From: Prochlorococcus sp. AG-409-A19
GTDB lineage: Bacteria > Cyanobacteriota > Cyanobacteriia > PCC-6307 > Cyanobiaceae
Assembly: GCA_003216155.1 (NCBI GenBank)
Contig: QCJH01000011.1
Coordinates: 1 to 54,579 of the forward strand
Direction: 5' to 3'
DNA length: 54,579 bases
Part shown: positions 38,191 through 47,810 of the stretch, one piece after another
Layout: each line of letters starts with the position of its first letter
Position numbering within the stretch: position 1 is the stretch's first letter
The notes under the pieces: model-generated
The model's database searches: none
Seen by the model: the letters and a program-made list of their open reading frames with translations, nothing else
What the model was told of the DNA's origin: nothing
Program-made: the position numbers and the translations under genes

Positions 38191-39219
38191 ATGGCCCCAT
38201 CTGAAGAAAAAAACCAACGCTGGAGCCCTTGGCATACAAAGCTCCACAAAGAACTTCTGGCGAATCCAGATCTTCTGCCAACTAATGCCTCCCTATTAGT
38301 CGCCGTATCAGGAGGGCAAGACTCCATGGCATTAATTGGTTTATTGCTAGACCTAAAAAGAATCCATCATTGGAATCTAAAGGTATGGCATGGAGATCAT
38401 GGATGGCATAAAGACTCAAAGAAAATTGCTAATGAATTAAAAAATTGGTGTCAATCACAAGAGCTGAATTTTTGTTTTGATCGAGCAGACGACAAACAAG
38501 CTTCAAGCGAAGCTTCTGCAAGAGAATGGCGACTAGAAAAGTTAGCTTGCAGGGCCAAACTCCTATCATCAGTATTAAAAGAAAATCCTTGTACTCATAT
38601 TCTTACTGCTCATACTGGCAGTGATAGAACAGAAACTCTTCTGATAAATCTCGCTAGAGGCACTAATCTCGCAGGCCTAAGCAGCATGCGTATCCGACGA
38701 AAGCTGAATGAACTATCACCTCAAAACATTCAACTTGTAAAACCAATGCTCTCTTTTAGTAGAAAAGAGACAGCCAAAATATGCTCTGAATTAAATCTGC
38801 CTATTTGGCTAGATCCTTCTAACAAAAGTCAAAAGTTCAGCAGAAATCGAATTCGTCATGAAGTTCTACCAGTACTTGAAGAACTATATCCAGGCTGCAG
38901 CAAAAGAATTGCAGGTCTTGCTGAAAGACTTACTAAGTTTGAAGATGACCGATCTACTCTGACTAAATTAGGGCTCTCAGCAATAGAAACTTGTGAGGGA
39001 CTTGCAAGAAAAAAGCTCTACGGAATTTCACTCACAGCATGTTCAACATTATTAGCTGCATGGCTTAAACAATCTGGGACTCCTTCCTTAAATGCCAAGC
39101 AACTAAATAATATAAGTAGATATATTATTGAAAAAACACACAATGGGAGCCAAGATATCTCCAAAGGATGGAAAATTATTTGGAACAAAGAATTGATAAA
39201 GCTAGAAAAAACTAAATAA
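38191..39219 (+). CDS. tilS: tRNA(Ile)-lysidine synthetase
   Basis: The 342-residue protein has the PP-loop LLVAVSGGQDSMALIGLLL, HGDHGWHKDS, and LTAHTGSDRTETLLINLARGT, followed by RNRIRHEVLPVLEELYPG, the TilS signature. It puts lysine on C34 of tRNA-Ile(CAU) so that it reads AUA. The C-terminal domain is short, as in many cyanobacteria. It converges on rnj; the 87 bases between them are AT-rich with no clear terminator stem. Confidence 0.95.
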   Translation: MAPSEEKNQRWSPWHTKLHKELLANPDLLPTNASLLVAVSGGQDSMALIGLLLDLKRIHHWNLKVWHGDHGWHKDSKKIANELKNWCQSQELNFCFDRADDKQASSEASAREWRLEKLACRAKLLSSVLKENPCTHILTAHTGSDRTETLLINLARGTNLAGLSSMRIRRKLNELSPQNIQLVKPMLSFSRKETAKICSELNLPIWLDPSNKSQKFSRNRIRHEVLPVLEELYPGCSKRIAGLAERLTKFEDDRSTLTKLGLSAIETCEGLARKKLYGISLTACSTLLAAWLKQSGTPSLNAKQLNNISRYIIEKTHNGSQDISKGWKIIWNKELIKLEKTK

Positions 39220-39306
39220 ATTAATTTAATAATATTAGAAAAACTATATTTAACACAAGCTAAATTTAAACAAGATAATTATCGATTAAAAGCTTTGATC
39301 TTTAAT

Positions 39307-41307
39307 TCATGCAGCTGATCTACGACGCCTAGTCCTACCTGCAGGCATTTCATGATTTGCTTCAGGTTTAGATGTATCACTAGAGTTATCTGCAGCATTT
39401 GAATTAGAAAGATTTACTTCTGAAGATGCTCCTACTTTGACTGGAACCTTCGATGGGGATACTCGATTATTCCTAATAACATCTCTATTTTTTATGCTTT
39501 GCTTTGAAGGCACGGGATTATCTACGATTTGACTTTTATAAGGAGCTGTTCCAGCTGGCGCAGGTTGCACTAAACAAAGAATCAAAGGCTCTACTTGCAA
39601 CTCTCTACGCAATCTCCTGGAAATACCAACCTCCACTTCTCGTTGGACTCCCATCCAATCAACTTCTATCGCTTTGCTATCAATCTGACGAGTTAATTGC
39701 TTCCAGCGATTCTCAAGTACCCAACTAATTTCTTTTTCAGTCCAGAAAGACATTTTTCGAGCATCAACAGTTGTAACTACTCCGCGAAGATTGACCCTTG
39801 GTGGAGCAACCATTGCGCCATCTGTACTCACAGCTGCAAGAACTGTAACAACTCCATCTTCAGCTAATTGCTGACGCTCCTTAAGCACCCTTGCATCAAC
39901 AATGCCATTGCGGGAAGCATCTAAAAGTTCAATTCCTGCTTTCACAGCACTTCCCTTAGATATTGAATCAGGAGACAACTGGACCACATCCCCATTATCC
40001 AGAATCAAAATATTCTCTTCTGGTACACCCATCGATTGAGCACTATTACTATGGCAAACAAGCATGCGATGTTCACCATGTACAGGTACAAAAAACTTTG
40101 GCTTGGTTAAAGCCAACATTAGCTTTTGATCTTCTTGAAAGCCATGACCAGAAACATGAATTCCTTCACCTTTGCCATATACAACTTTAGCGCCAAGAAT
40201 CATTAAACGATCAATGGTATTAACTACAGAAATAGTATTGCCAGGAATAGGGCTAGCAGAAAATATAATTGTGTCAGTTGTCTTTACCTGTACATGTTGA
40301 TGTTCTCCTCGTGATATTCGACTAAGTGCAGATAAAGGCTCTCCTTGACTACCTGTCATTAATAATAATGTCTCTCTATCTGGCAAATCTCTAATCTGCT
40401 TAATTGGCACAAATAAATCATCTGGGGCACGCATATATCCCAATTCGCGGGCCTTTGCTATCACATTCAACATTGATCGACCTAATAAACCAACCTTTCT
40501 TCCATTCTTCAAGGCCAACTCTAAAATCATCGAAACTCGATGAATAGAACTTGCAAAAGTAGTAATTATAACTCTACCATCTGCCTGGCTTATATGTTTA
40601 TCTAAGGCAGGAAAAACTGAGCGCTCCGAAGGGCAAAAACCAGGGACTTCAGCATTAGTTGAATCACTGAAAAGGCATAATACACCTTTATCTCCATAAT
40701 CAGCAAGTCGCGCCAAATCAAAATGTTCTCCATCAACAGGCGTATGATCAAATTTAAAATCTCCTGTAAAAATTATTGTTCCAACAGGTGAAGTAATTGC
40801 CAAAGAATAACTATCAGCCATTGAATGAGTATTTCGTATGAATTCCACTGAAAAATATTTTCCGACCTTAACCACTTCTCTAGGGGTCACAGTTTGAATT
40901 GTTGTTCGATCAGTGACACCTGCTTCTTCCATTTTTCCTTGAAGCATGGACATAGCCAAGCGAGGTCCATAAATCACTGGAATATTGAAATGTTTTAAAT
41001 GATGAGATATTCCGCCTATATGATCTTCATGACCATGAGTAACAATCATGCCACGAATACGATTCTGATTTTCTCGCAGATAAGTGGTATCCGGCATCAC
41101 AACATTTACACCATGCATTCCATCAGAAGGAAATGCCAAACCAGCATCAACCAGCATGATGTCATCACCAAATTCAAAAACGCAGGTATTCTTCCCAATT
41201 TCGTGAAGGCCGCCTAAGGGAATTACTCTTAAAGAAGACTTCTGAGCCTTTTCCTCCCTCAAAGAGCTGGAAGTTGAAGTTGCTGAAGTTGTTGAGCTAA
41301 ATGTCAT
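39307..41307 (-). CDS. rnj: Ribonuclease J
   Basis: The 666-residue protein shows LRVIPLGGLHEIGKNTCVF, the metallo-beta-lactamase motif THGHEDHIGG, IIFTGDFKFDHTPVD, the beta-CASP segments LLMTGSQGEPLSAL and VHVSGHGF-like IHVSGHGFQE, and FVPVHGEHRM. It is an endo-/5'-exonuclease for mRNA turnover and rRNA maturation. About 100 low-complexity Asn/Ser/Pro residues close the protein, ending in a basic TRRRRSAA tail, perhaps for RNA or partner binding. It follows dapA on the same strand after a structured 84-base gap. Confidence 0.95.
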   Translation of the reverse strand: MTFSSTTSATSTSSSLREEKAQKSSLRVIPLGGLHEIGKNTCVFEFGDDIMLVDAGLAFPSDGMHGVNVVMPDTTYLRENQNRIRGMIVTHGHEDHIGGISHHLKHFNIPVIYGPRLAMSMLQGKMEEAGVTDRTTIQTVTPREVVKVGKYFSVEFIRNTHSMADSYSLAITSPVGTIIFTGDFKFDHTPVDGEHFDLARLADYGDKGVLCLFSDSTNAEVPGFCPSERSVFPALDKHISQADGRVIITTFASSIHRVSMILELALKNGRKVGLLGRSMLNVIAKARELGYMRAPDDLFVPIKQIRDLPDRETLLLMTGSQGEPLSALSRISRGEHQHVQVKTTDTIIFSASPIPGNTISVVNTIDRLMILGAKVVYGKGEGIHVSGHGFQEDQKLMLALTKPKFFVPVHGEHRMLVCHSNSAQSMGVPEENILILDNGDVVQLSPDSISKGSAVKAGIELLDASRNGIVDARVLKERQQLAEDGVVTVLAAVSTDGAMVAPPRVNLRGVVTTVDARKMSFWTEKEISWVLENRWKQLTRQIDSKAIEVDWMGVQREVEVGISRRLRRELQVEPLILCLVQPAPAGTAPYKSQIVDNPVPSKQSIKNRDVIRNNRVSPSKVPVKVGASSEVNLSNSNAADNSSDTSKPEANHEMPAGRTRRRRSAA

Positions 41308-41335
41308 GGAAAAAACGTATGAAAAACTGGCAAGG

Positions 41336-41397
41336 ACCTGATTAAACGATTACCTAGGCCGACAGCCTAAGGGTTAAAGCAGCCGTAGCGATCAGGT
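41336..41397 (-). other. Inverted repeat and stem-loop between dapA and rnj
   Basis: Outer arms ACCTGAT (41336-41342) and ATCAGGT (41391-41397) pair exactly and reach into the dapA stop codon. Inside them TAGGC (41355-41359) and GCCTA (41365-41369) form a second stem with flanking CC/GG and one bulge. No T run follows in the direction of transcription. It could slow polymerase, protect the dapA 3' end or control rnj translation; function is not established. Confidence 0.45.
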
Positions 41398-42300
41398 TGG
41401 ACGCAAGGCAGAGAGAGTGATAGATAGGGCTTGACGCATTTCCTGGTTCAAAGGGAGCAAAGGTTTACGAGGAGGTCCTACTGGCCAACCAATAATTTCA
41501 AGAGCTGCTTTAACAGGAATCGGATTCGTAGTAGCAAAAAGAGCCTTAAACAAAGGTTGAAGTTGTTCGTGATGTTCTAATGCAACAGCTGCCTGTCCAC
41601 TGAAATAAGCATCAATCATGGCCTTTAATCGACGACCTACCAGATGACTAGCGACACTAACTACCCCTACTGCACCAACTGAAAGCATAGGCAATAGCAA
41701 TCCATCATCCCCGCTATATACAGCTAAACGAGAACCACATTTGATTCTTAATTCTGTCACCTCATCAGTTGAACCACTTGCTGCTTTAAAGCTAACCACA
41801 TTCGAACATGACATCAGATTAGCAACAGTAGATGGCTGAAGTACTGAACCTGTGCGACTTGGGATGTTGTAAAGCATCAAAGGCAACTCAGGGGCAGCAT
41901 TAGCAATAGCTTCAAAATGAGCTGCTAAGCCATCCTGCGGAGGCTTGTTGTAATAAGGCACAACTACTAAAGCACCATCTGCACCAGCTTCGGCAGCTTT
42001 ACAGGTTGCCTCAATCGCTTCAGAAGTACTGTTACTGCCTGTACCAGCCAATACCTTGACACCCGATCCAACAGCCTGACGTACAGCTTCAAACAATTGA
42101 TGCTGTTCCTTCCAACTGAGAGTTGGTGATTCGCCTGTCGTACCGCAAACAACAATTCCTTCCGACCCCTCTTCAACTAGATATCTAGAAAGCCTTCCAG
42201 CCAATGCCAAATCAACTTCCCCATCCAAATCAAAAGGAGTAACCATTGCGGTTAGCAACCTTCCAAATGGAGCAGGAGATAAAACAGCCGCAGAGCTCAT
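41392..42300 (-). CDS. dapA: 4-hydroxy-tetrahydrodipicolinate synthase
   Basis: The 302-residue TIM-barrel protein has [39 protein letters not shown] with the active-site Tyr, and [12 protein letters not shown] with the Schiff-base Lys. It condenses pyruvate and aspartate semialdehyde in lysine/diaminopimelate synthesis. ATG 42300 overlaps the asd stop (ATGA), so the two steps are coupled on one transcript. Confidence 0.96.
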   Translation of the reverse strand: MSSAAVLSPAPFGRLLTAMVTPFDLDGEVDLALAGRLSRYLVEEGSEGIVVCGTTGESPTLSWKEQHQLFEAVRQAVGSGVKVLAGTGSNSTSEAIEATCKAAEAGADGALVVVPYYNKPPQDGLAAHFEAIANAAPELPLMLYNIPSRTGSVLQPSTVANLMSCSNVVSFKAASGSTDEVTELRIKCGSRLAVYSGDDGLLLPMLSVGAVGVVSVASHLVGRRLKAMIDAYFSGQAAVALEHHEQLQPLFKALFATTNPIPVKAALEIIGWPVGPPRKPLLPLNQEMRQALSITLSALRPT

Positions 42301-43328
42301 AAGTCAGGTAACAATAATTCAGCAATTTGAATTGCATTCAATGCAGCACCTTTACGTATCTGATCACCACAAAGCCAAAGCTCTAAAGCATTGGGATTAC
42401 TAATATCCTGCCTTATTCTACCAACAGCCACAGGATCACGATCAGTAACATCAATAGGCATAGGGAACCGATTGTCAGAATATTTTTCAAGCAGCTGAAC
42501 CCCTGGGGCATGATCCAGGATTTCTCGAGCTTGGGCAGGGGAGAAAGGACTGTCAAACTCAATATTAACAGCTTCTGAATGAGCCCTAAGCACTGGCACA
42601 CGAACACATGTTGCAGTCATTTTAAGGTTAGAAATTCCCATAATCTTTCGAGTTTCATTGACCATTTTCATTTCTTCCTCTGAATAACTATTATCTTGTA
42701 GTGGTGAATTATGTAAAAACAAATTAAACGCCAATGAATGGGGTAAAACCTTACTTTTAGGGGTTTTGCCATCCAAAACAATCTTCGTCAATTCTTTTAA
42801 CTCCTCCATAGCTTGATACCCTGCCCCACTAGCAGACTGATAGGTGCTTACCACTACTCGACGTAGAGGAATTTTTGCTGCCAAAGGTGCAAGAATTACA
42901 GATAAAAGAATAGTTGTGCAGTTGGGATTGGAAATCAGACCCTTATGAGTAAAAGCTTCTTCAGCATTCACCTCAGGGACTACAAGTGGAACTTCAGGGT
43001 CCATCCGAAAAGCACTTGAATTATCAATCATTACTGACCCAGCAGAATTGATTACCTCTCGCCATTTTCTTGAAACAGATCCCCCAGCCGAAGCCAAAAC
43101 AAGATCAACACCCTGAAAAACAGCTTGATTAACTTCCTCTATTTTCTGAGAACACCCATTCCAAACTTGAGTACTTCCAGCAGAGCGCGCAGACCCTATA
43201 AAACGCATCTCCCTAACTGGAAAGGAGCGCTCCTGCAAGAGCTTTGAAAGCTCTTGTCCTACAGCACCGCTAGCGCCAAGAATGGCAACTGTGAGAGGTC
43301 TTTTTGGCAAAAACTTGGACTGTTGCAA
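42297..43328 (-). CDS. asd: Aspartate-semialdehyde dehydrogenase
   Basis: The 343-residue protein has [55 protein letters not shown] and [12 protein letters not shown] with the catalytic Cys. It reduces aspartyl phosphate to aspartate semialdehyde, feeding dapA. The start is TTG at 43328; no in-frame ATG or GTG fits before the conserved strand. Upstream, 168 bases separate it from the divergent tig; they hold a small GTGCC-ATAA-GGCAC stem (43392-43405) and a TTGACA at 43428 with no well-spaced -10. Confidence 0.95.
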   Translation of the reverse strand: MQQSKFLPKRPLTVAILGASGAVGQELSKLLQERSFPVREMRFIGSARSAGSTQVWNGCSQKIEEVNQAVFQGVDLVLASAGGSVSRKWREVINSAGSVMIDNSSAFRMDPEVPLVVPEVNAEEAFTHKGLISNPNCTTILLSVILAPLAAKIPLRRVVVSTYQSASGAGYQAMEELKELTKIVLDGKTPKSKVLPHSLAFNLFLHNSPLQDNSYSEEEMKMVNETRKIMGISNLKMTATCVRVPVLRAHSEAVNIEFDSPFSPAQAREILDHAPGVQLLEKYSDNRFPMPIDVTDRDPVAVGRIRQDISNPNALELWLCGDQIRKGAALNAIQIAELLLPDL

Positions 43329-43496
43329 GAGATCTAAATCAGGGTATAGACAAGAAAACTTGTACGGAGTTGGGCTATCTGCAAAACCTTTGTGCCATAA
43401 GGCACTGGCTTATTGAGATATAAGTTCTTGACACAATAACCTTCGATAGATGAACACGCTCTTCCTTATGGTGGTTGGCTGCTTGCCATAGCCCCA

Positions 43497-44864
43497 ATGA
43501 GTGGTGTTGAGTTGAAAATCAAAACAAACCCCAAGCCCAAAAGTCGCTTGGAAGTTGAAGTTGAAATTCCAACAGAACGTTGTCAATCCAGTTATGACAA
43601 TGCTTTGTCACGCCTAAGCCGGGCGATCAAGCTCCCTGGCTTCCGCAAAGGGAAGGTGCCTCGAGCCGTTTTATTGCAGCAAATAGGACTAATTAGAATT
43701 CGTGCAACTGCTTTGGAAAACTTAGTAGAAGAAATATGGCGTGAAGCGATCGCACAAAAGTCAATCGAGCCGTTATGCGAGCCAGAAATAAAAGATGGTT
43801 TTGAATCTTTACTAGAAAGATTTCAACCAACCGAAGAGCTAACTATCACTTTCGAAACAGATATAAACCCTAAACCTAGGCTAAAAGCGACAAAAGGTCT
43901 TTCTGCAAACGCAGAAATAGTGAAATTTGATTCCTCAAAAGTTGAAGATTTAATTGAAGATTCCAGAAAACAACTGGCTACACTTGTCCCAGTAGAGGAT
44001 AGGCCAGCTCAAATAGGAGATATAGCTGTAATTAGCTTTCATGGAACATTTAGTGATGACGGGAGTGCTATAGAAGGTGGAAGTGCTGAATCAATGGATA
44101 TTGATCTAGAAAAAGATCGCATGATTCCAGGATTTATTGAAGGAATCATTGGCATGAATATCAACGATAAACAATCAATCGACTGTGAATTTCCCAAGGA
44201 TTACTCTCAAGAAAGCGCGCGAGGACGTAAGGCAAGCTTTGATATTACATTGAAAGAGTTAAAAACTAGAGAACTGCCAGCTTTAAATGATTCTTTTGCA
44301 AAGCAAGCAGGGGATAAAGAGAATATGGAAGATTTGCGAAAAGATCTTACAAAAAGGCTTCAAGAAGATGCAGATAGGCGTACCAAAAGAAATCGACAAG
44401 AAGCAATACTAGATTCACTAATAAATGAACTTGAAGTGGAGTTACCTGAAACTCTTATACAGCAAGAAGTCCGTAGCATTATTGAACAAACAGCAAGTAA
44501 TTTTGCTCAACAAGGCATGGACATAAAATCTACATTTACTAATGATCTTGTTAAGTCATTAATGGAATCCTCTAGAGGAGAAGCAGAGAAAAATCTTAAA
44601 CAAAATCTTGCTCTAAAGGCACTTTCAGATGCAGAATCAATCAAGCCTGAAGATAGTGAAGTCGAAGAAAAGTACCAAGAAGTCAAAAAGCAACTCTCGC
44701 AAGAAAACAATATAGACCAACAAAAACTTAGACAAGCTGTTCTCGATGATCTAATGAAAGAACAACTTCTTGAATGGCTAGAGGAAAACAACACTATTTT
44801 GGAAAAAGACTCAGCCAAAAGCGAGCAAATCAATACAAAAACCAATGAAAAATCAAAAGGATAA
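43497..44864 (+). CDS. tig: Trigger factor
   Basis: The 455-residue protein has the ribosome-binding loop LPGFRKGKVPRAVLLQQIG (the GFRxGxxP signature near residues 49-56), a central FKBP-like domain with QIGDIAVISFHGTFSDDG, and a long helical C-terminal arm region rich in Glu/Lys/Gln. It is a ribosome-bound chaperone with peptidyl-prolyl isomerase activity. Start ATG. It heads the conserved tig-clpP-clpX run. The C-terminus is lengthened by a polar KSEQINTKTNEKSKG tail. Confidence 0.96.
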   Translation: MSGVELKIKTNPKPKSRLEVEVEIPTERCQSSYDNALSRLSRAIKLPGFRKGKVPRAVLLQQIGLIRIRATALENLVEEIWREAIAQKSIEPLCEPEIKDGFESLLERFQPTEELTITFETDINPKPRLKATKGLSANAEIVKFDSSKVEDLIEDSRKQLATLVPVEDRPAQIGDIAVISFHGTFSDDGSAIEGGSAESMDIDLEKDRMIPGFIEGIIGMNINDKQSIDCEFPKDYSQESARGRKASFDITLKELKTRELPALNDSFAKQAGDKENMEDLRKDLTKRLQEDADRRTKRNRQEAILDSLINELEVELPETLIQQEVRSIIEQTASNFAQQGMDIKSTFTNDLVKSLMESSRGEAEKNLKQNLALKALSDAESIKPEDSEVEEKYQEVKKQLSQENNIDQQKLRQAVLDDLMKEQLLEWLEENNTILEKDSAKSEQINTKTNEKSKG

Positions 44865-44973
44865 AAAAAAATCAGCAAAAAACACCCCAAATTCCCAAAA
44901 ACCTGCTTCAAGCAAGCCCAAGTCTTGATTGACGGCCATAGATTGCTTGAAGTCCTTAAACCAGAACCCTCGC

Positions 44974-45621
44974 GTGATTAATGCTCAGTGCAATCACACA
45001 GTCCAAAACGTTTGGCAATGTGTGCGGCCAATCTCAGGACCAGGAATACTTCCAACAGTCGTAGAGCAATCTGGTCGTGGAGAGAGAGCATTTGACATTT
45101 ACTCTCGACTTCTACGTGAAAGAATCATTTTTTTAGGAACTGACGTTAATGACCAAGTGGCGGATGCGTTAGTAGCTCAAATGCTTTTTCTAGAAGCAGA
45201 GGACCCTGAAAAGGATATCCAGGTATACATCAATTCCCCAGGAGGCTCCGTAACAGCGGGGCTAGCTATATACGACACGATGCAGCAAGTGAATCCTGAT
45301 GTAATAACTATCTGTTATGGCCTCGCTGCCAGCATGGGAGCGTTCTTACTAAGCGGAGGCACTAAAGGGAAACGCCTAGCTCTACCAAATGCACGAATTA
45401 TGATCCACCAACCACTAGGGGGAGCACAAGGACAAGCAGTGGATATCGAAATCCAAGCCAAAGAAATACTTTTCCTCAAAGACACACTAAATAACCTTCT
45501 TGCCGAACACACAGGGCAACCAAAAGAAAAAATCGCAGAAGATACTGATAGGGACCACTTCCTTTCCCCGCCAGAAGCGGTTGAATATGGACTGATCGAC
45601 AAGGTGGTGGACAGCCTGTAG
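44974..45621 (+). CDS. clpP: ATP-dependent Clp protease proteolytic subunit
   Basis: The 215-residue serine peptidase carries [39 protein letters not shown], the catalytic Ser in [10 protein letters not shown], His in [10 protein letters not shown], and Asp in the downstream [14 protein letters not shown] placed the start at GTG 44974: the family core begins soon after, and the alternative TTG at 44929 adds unmatched residues. Neither has a good ribosome site. It forms the barrel that ClpX, encoded next, feeds. Confidence 0.93.
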   Translation: MINAQCNHTVQNVWQCVRPISGPGILPTVVEQSGRGERAFDIYSRLLRERIIFLGTDVNDQVADALVAQMLFLEAEDPEKDIQVYINSPGGSVTAGLAIYDTMQQVNPDVITICYGLAASMGAFLLSGGTKGKRLALPNARIMIHQPLGGAQGQAVDIEIQAKEILFLKDTLNNLLAEHTGQPKEKIAEDTDRDHFLSPPEAVEYGLIDKVVDSL

Positions 45622-45641
45622 AACGCAGGAATCGTTACGGA

Positions 45642-45710
45642 AGGCTGACGAAACGCTGATCCCGACCGATCCTATGCATTCAGGCTGACGTACTTTCGTC
45701 TGATCCTGAA
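45642..45710 (+). repeat. Imperfect direct repeat with a stem-loop between clpP and clpX
   Basis: AGGCTGACG occurs twice exactly, at 45642-45650 and 45682-45690, each followed a few bases later by a CTGATCC-type block. The second copy folds: TTCAGG (from 45679) pairs with CCTGAA (to 45710), and inside it GACG pairs with CGTC around a TACTTT loop. No T run follows. It lies 26 bases before the clpX start, so it would be in the clpX leader or a clpP-clpX spacer; role unknown. Confidence 0.55.
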
Positions 45711-45736
45711 AGCCAACTTGAAGTGATCAGCGCCCG

Positions 45737-47095
45737 ATGGCTAAATTCGACGCTCATCTGAAATGCTCCTTTTGCGGGAAATCGCAAGAGCAAGTGCGTA
45801 AATTAATCGCAGGGCCTGGCGTTTATATATGCGACGAATGCATAGATCTTTGCAATGAGATCCTTGATGAAGAACTTATTGATAGTCAAGGAAACCCAAG
45901 ACACGGAAATGAACCAAATCGGAAAACCACAACTACTACCAAGAAAAGTGGAAAACCAGCACCAACCCTTGCCTCAATTCCCAAACCATTAGAAATAAAA
46001 AACTTTCTCGATCAACAAGTTGTTGGGCAAGAAGGAGCCAAAAAAATTCTTTCGGTAGCCGTATACAACCACTACAAACGTCTTGCATGGCAAGGAGATG
46101 GAACAGGAGAAAGTGAAAGCACAGCTACCAAACTGCATAAATCCAACATCCTTCTAATAGGACCAACAGGCTGCGGAAAAACACTCCTTGCTCAAACCCT
46201 TGCTGAGCTTCTTGATGTTCCTTTTGCAGTTGCAGATGCAACTACGCTTACCGAAGCAGGGTATGTAGGAGAAGACGTAGAAAACATTTTGCTTCGTCTT
46301 TTACAAAAAGCAGAAATGGATGTTGATCAAGCCCAAAGAGGCATCATCTATATAGATGAAATCGATAAAATCGCTCGTAAAAGTGAAAACCCTTCGATTA
46401 CAAGAGATGTATCTGGAGAAGGTGTACAACAAGCATTACTAAAAATGCTTGAGGGCACTGTTGCAAATGTCCCTCCACAAGGTGGTCGAAAACATCCTTA
46501 TCACGATTCTATTCAAATTGATACCAGTCAAATCCTTTTTATTTGTGGGGGTGCATTTGTAGGACTAGAAGATGTTGTTCAGCGCCGTCTTGGTCGAAAT
46601 TCCATAGGATTCATGCCAACTGATAATCATGGAAGAGCAAGAACAAATCGTAATCTTCATGCTGCTCAGGTTCTTAAAGAACTTGAGCCAGATGATCTAG
46701 TTCGTTACGGGTTAATTCCTGAATTCATTGGACGTATGCCAGTAAGTGCAGTTCTAGAACCTTTGGATGCACAAGCACTCGAATCCATACTTACTGAACC
46801 TCGTGATGCACTAGTTAAACAATTCCGAACCCTTCTGAGTATGGACAATGTAGAACTTGAGTTTGAAACAAATGCCGTAGAAGCAATCGCACAAGAAGCT
46901 TATCGACGTAAAACCGGAGCCAGAGCATTAAGGGGGATAGTTGAAGAGTTAATGCTCGACCTTATGTATGACTTACCATCACAAAAAAATATTACAAACT
47001 TCAAAGTAACTAGAGCAATGGTTGATAAACACACAGGTAGCAAAGTGCTTCCTCTTCCAGCCAACGATGAACGCAAAATACAAGAATCAGCATAA
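45737..47095 (+). CDS. clpX: ATP-dependent Clp protease ATP-binding subunit
   Basis: The 452-residue AAA+ unfoldase has a C4 zinc-binding domain ([11 protein letters not shown], then [10 protein letters not shown]), a polar linker, Walker [17 protein letters not shown], Walker [16 protein letters not shown], the RKH-like pore region and a C-terminal sensor [22 protein letters not shown]. It unfolds substrates and threads them into ClpP. ATG start. The next gene begins 3 bases after its stop. Confidence 0.97.
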   Translation: MAKFDAHLKCSFCGKSQEQVRKLIAGPGVYICDECIDLCNEILDEELIDSQGNPRHGNEPNRKTTTTTKKSGKPAPTLASIPKPLEIKNFLDQQVVGQEGAKKILSVAVYNHYKRLAWQGDGTGESESTATKLHKSNILLIGPTGCGKTLLAQTLAELLDVPFAVADATTLTEAGYVGEDVENILLRLLQKAEMDVDQAQRGIIYIDEIDKIARKSENPSITRDVSGEGVQQALLKMLEGTVANVPPQGGRKHPYHDSIQIDTSQILFICGGAFVGLEDVVQRRLGRNSIGFMPTDNHGRARTNRNLHAAQVLKELEPDDLVRYGLIPEFIGRMPVSAVLEPLDAQALESILTEPRDALVKQFRTLLSMDNVELEFETNAVEAIAQEAYRRKTGARALRGIVEELMLDLMYDLPSQKNITNFKVTRAMVDKHTGSKVLPLPANDERKIQESA

Positions 47096-47098
47096 TCA

Positions 47099-47776
47099 AT
47101 GACTAGTGCCGATCACCTACAGGTACCTCGGCAACATGGACTATTTCTTCATCATGGAATTGATTTAGGGGATGGAACTGTTGCCCATTATTTAGAAGGG
47201 CGTGAAATTATTAGAAGCTCTTTGAAAGACTTCAGTCAAGGCCAAAAACCAACAATTGTTTTTCATCCTCATTGCTCTCCAAAAGGCATTACTTTGCGCC
47301 GAGCTATGAATCGCATTGGAGAACAGCGTTATAACCTTCTTTTCAACAATTGCGAACATTTCGCTAACTGGTGCAAAACAGGCCGTCATCGCAGCGAGCA
47401 AATGGAAAGCTGGCTGCATAAAAGCAGTCTTGGCGCGATAGCTTTTGGCCAACTAATGCCAGCCGCAATATTGACTGGATTAAAACTTATTCTTCAACAA
47501 GGCCTAATTGATGATTCTTCAAGAGCCCTGGCAAAGGCAGGACTCATCGAACTGACAAAGATCCGCAAAAAATTAATTGACAACCTGGAAGCAAGCCTGG
47601 AAAAAGCAGATCAATGGATTCACCAGTCTTCACAGACAAGTCAAGACACTCACAAAAAATCCAACCAACAAAATTTGGTCTTAAAAGGGCAAACGATTGC
47701 TGACGAATTAACAGCCATAGAAGAATTAGAAGCCCGAATTAATGACTTACTTAACGAGCCTGCGACCAAATCCTGA
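47099..47776 (+). CDS. NC-domain (LRAT/NlpC-P60-fold) protein
   Basis: The 225-residue protein has the circularly arranged NlpC/P60-like triad of LRAT proteins: His19 and His30 in LHHGIDLGDGTVAHYLEG, and Cys85 in YNLLFNNCEHFANWC. LRAT-fold enzymes act as acyltransferases or thiol hydrolases on lipids. A hydrophobic stretch (SLGAIAFGQLMPAAILTGLKLIL) follows, probably a membrane anchor, then a Lys/Glu-rich C-terminus. It is wedged 3 bases after clpX and 34 before dnaX, apparently in the same operon. The substrate is unknown. Confidence 0.78.
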   Translation: MTSADHLQVPRQHGLFLHHGIDLGDGTVAHYLEGREIIRSSLKDFSQGQKPTIVFHPHCSPKGITLRRAMNRIGEQRYNLLFNNCEHFANWCKTGRHRSEQMESWLHKSSLGAIAFGQLMPAAILTGLKLILQQGLIDDSSRALAKAGLIELTKIRKKLIDNLEASLEKADQWIHQSSQTSQDTHKKSNQQNLVLKGQTIADELTAIEELEARINDLLNEPATKS

Positions 47777-47810
47777 GTATTCTCTCAATTTCTAAGAGTG
47801 CTCATAAGCA

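Noticed and set aside
43428..43456. Promoter for tig based on TTGACA
   Set aside because: The -35-like box is perfect, but no -10 box lies at 16-18 bases, so it is mentioned only as a note under asd.
44507..44911. Long - strand frame inside tig
   Set aside because: Antisense to the conserved C-terminal arm of trigger factor; Ser/Phe-rich low-complexity translation is typical of shadow frames.
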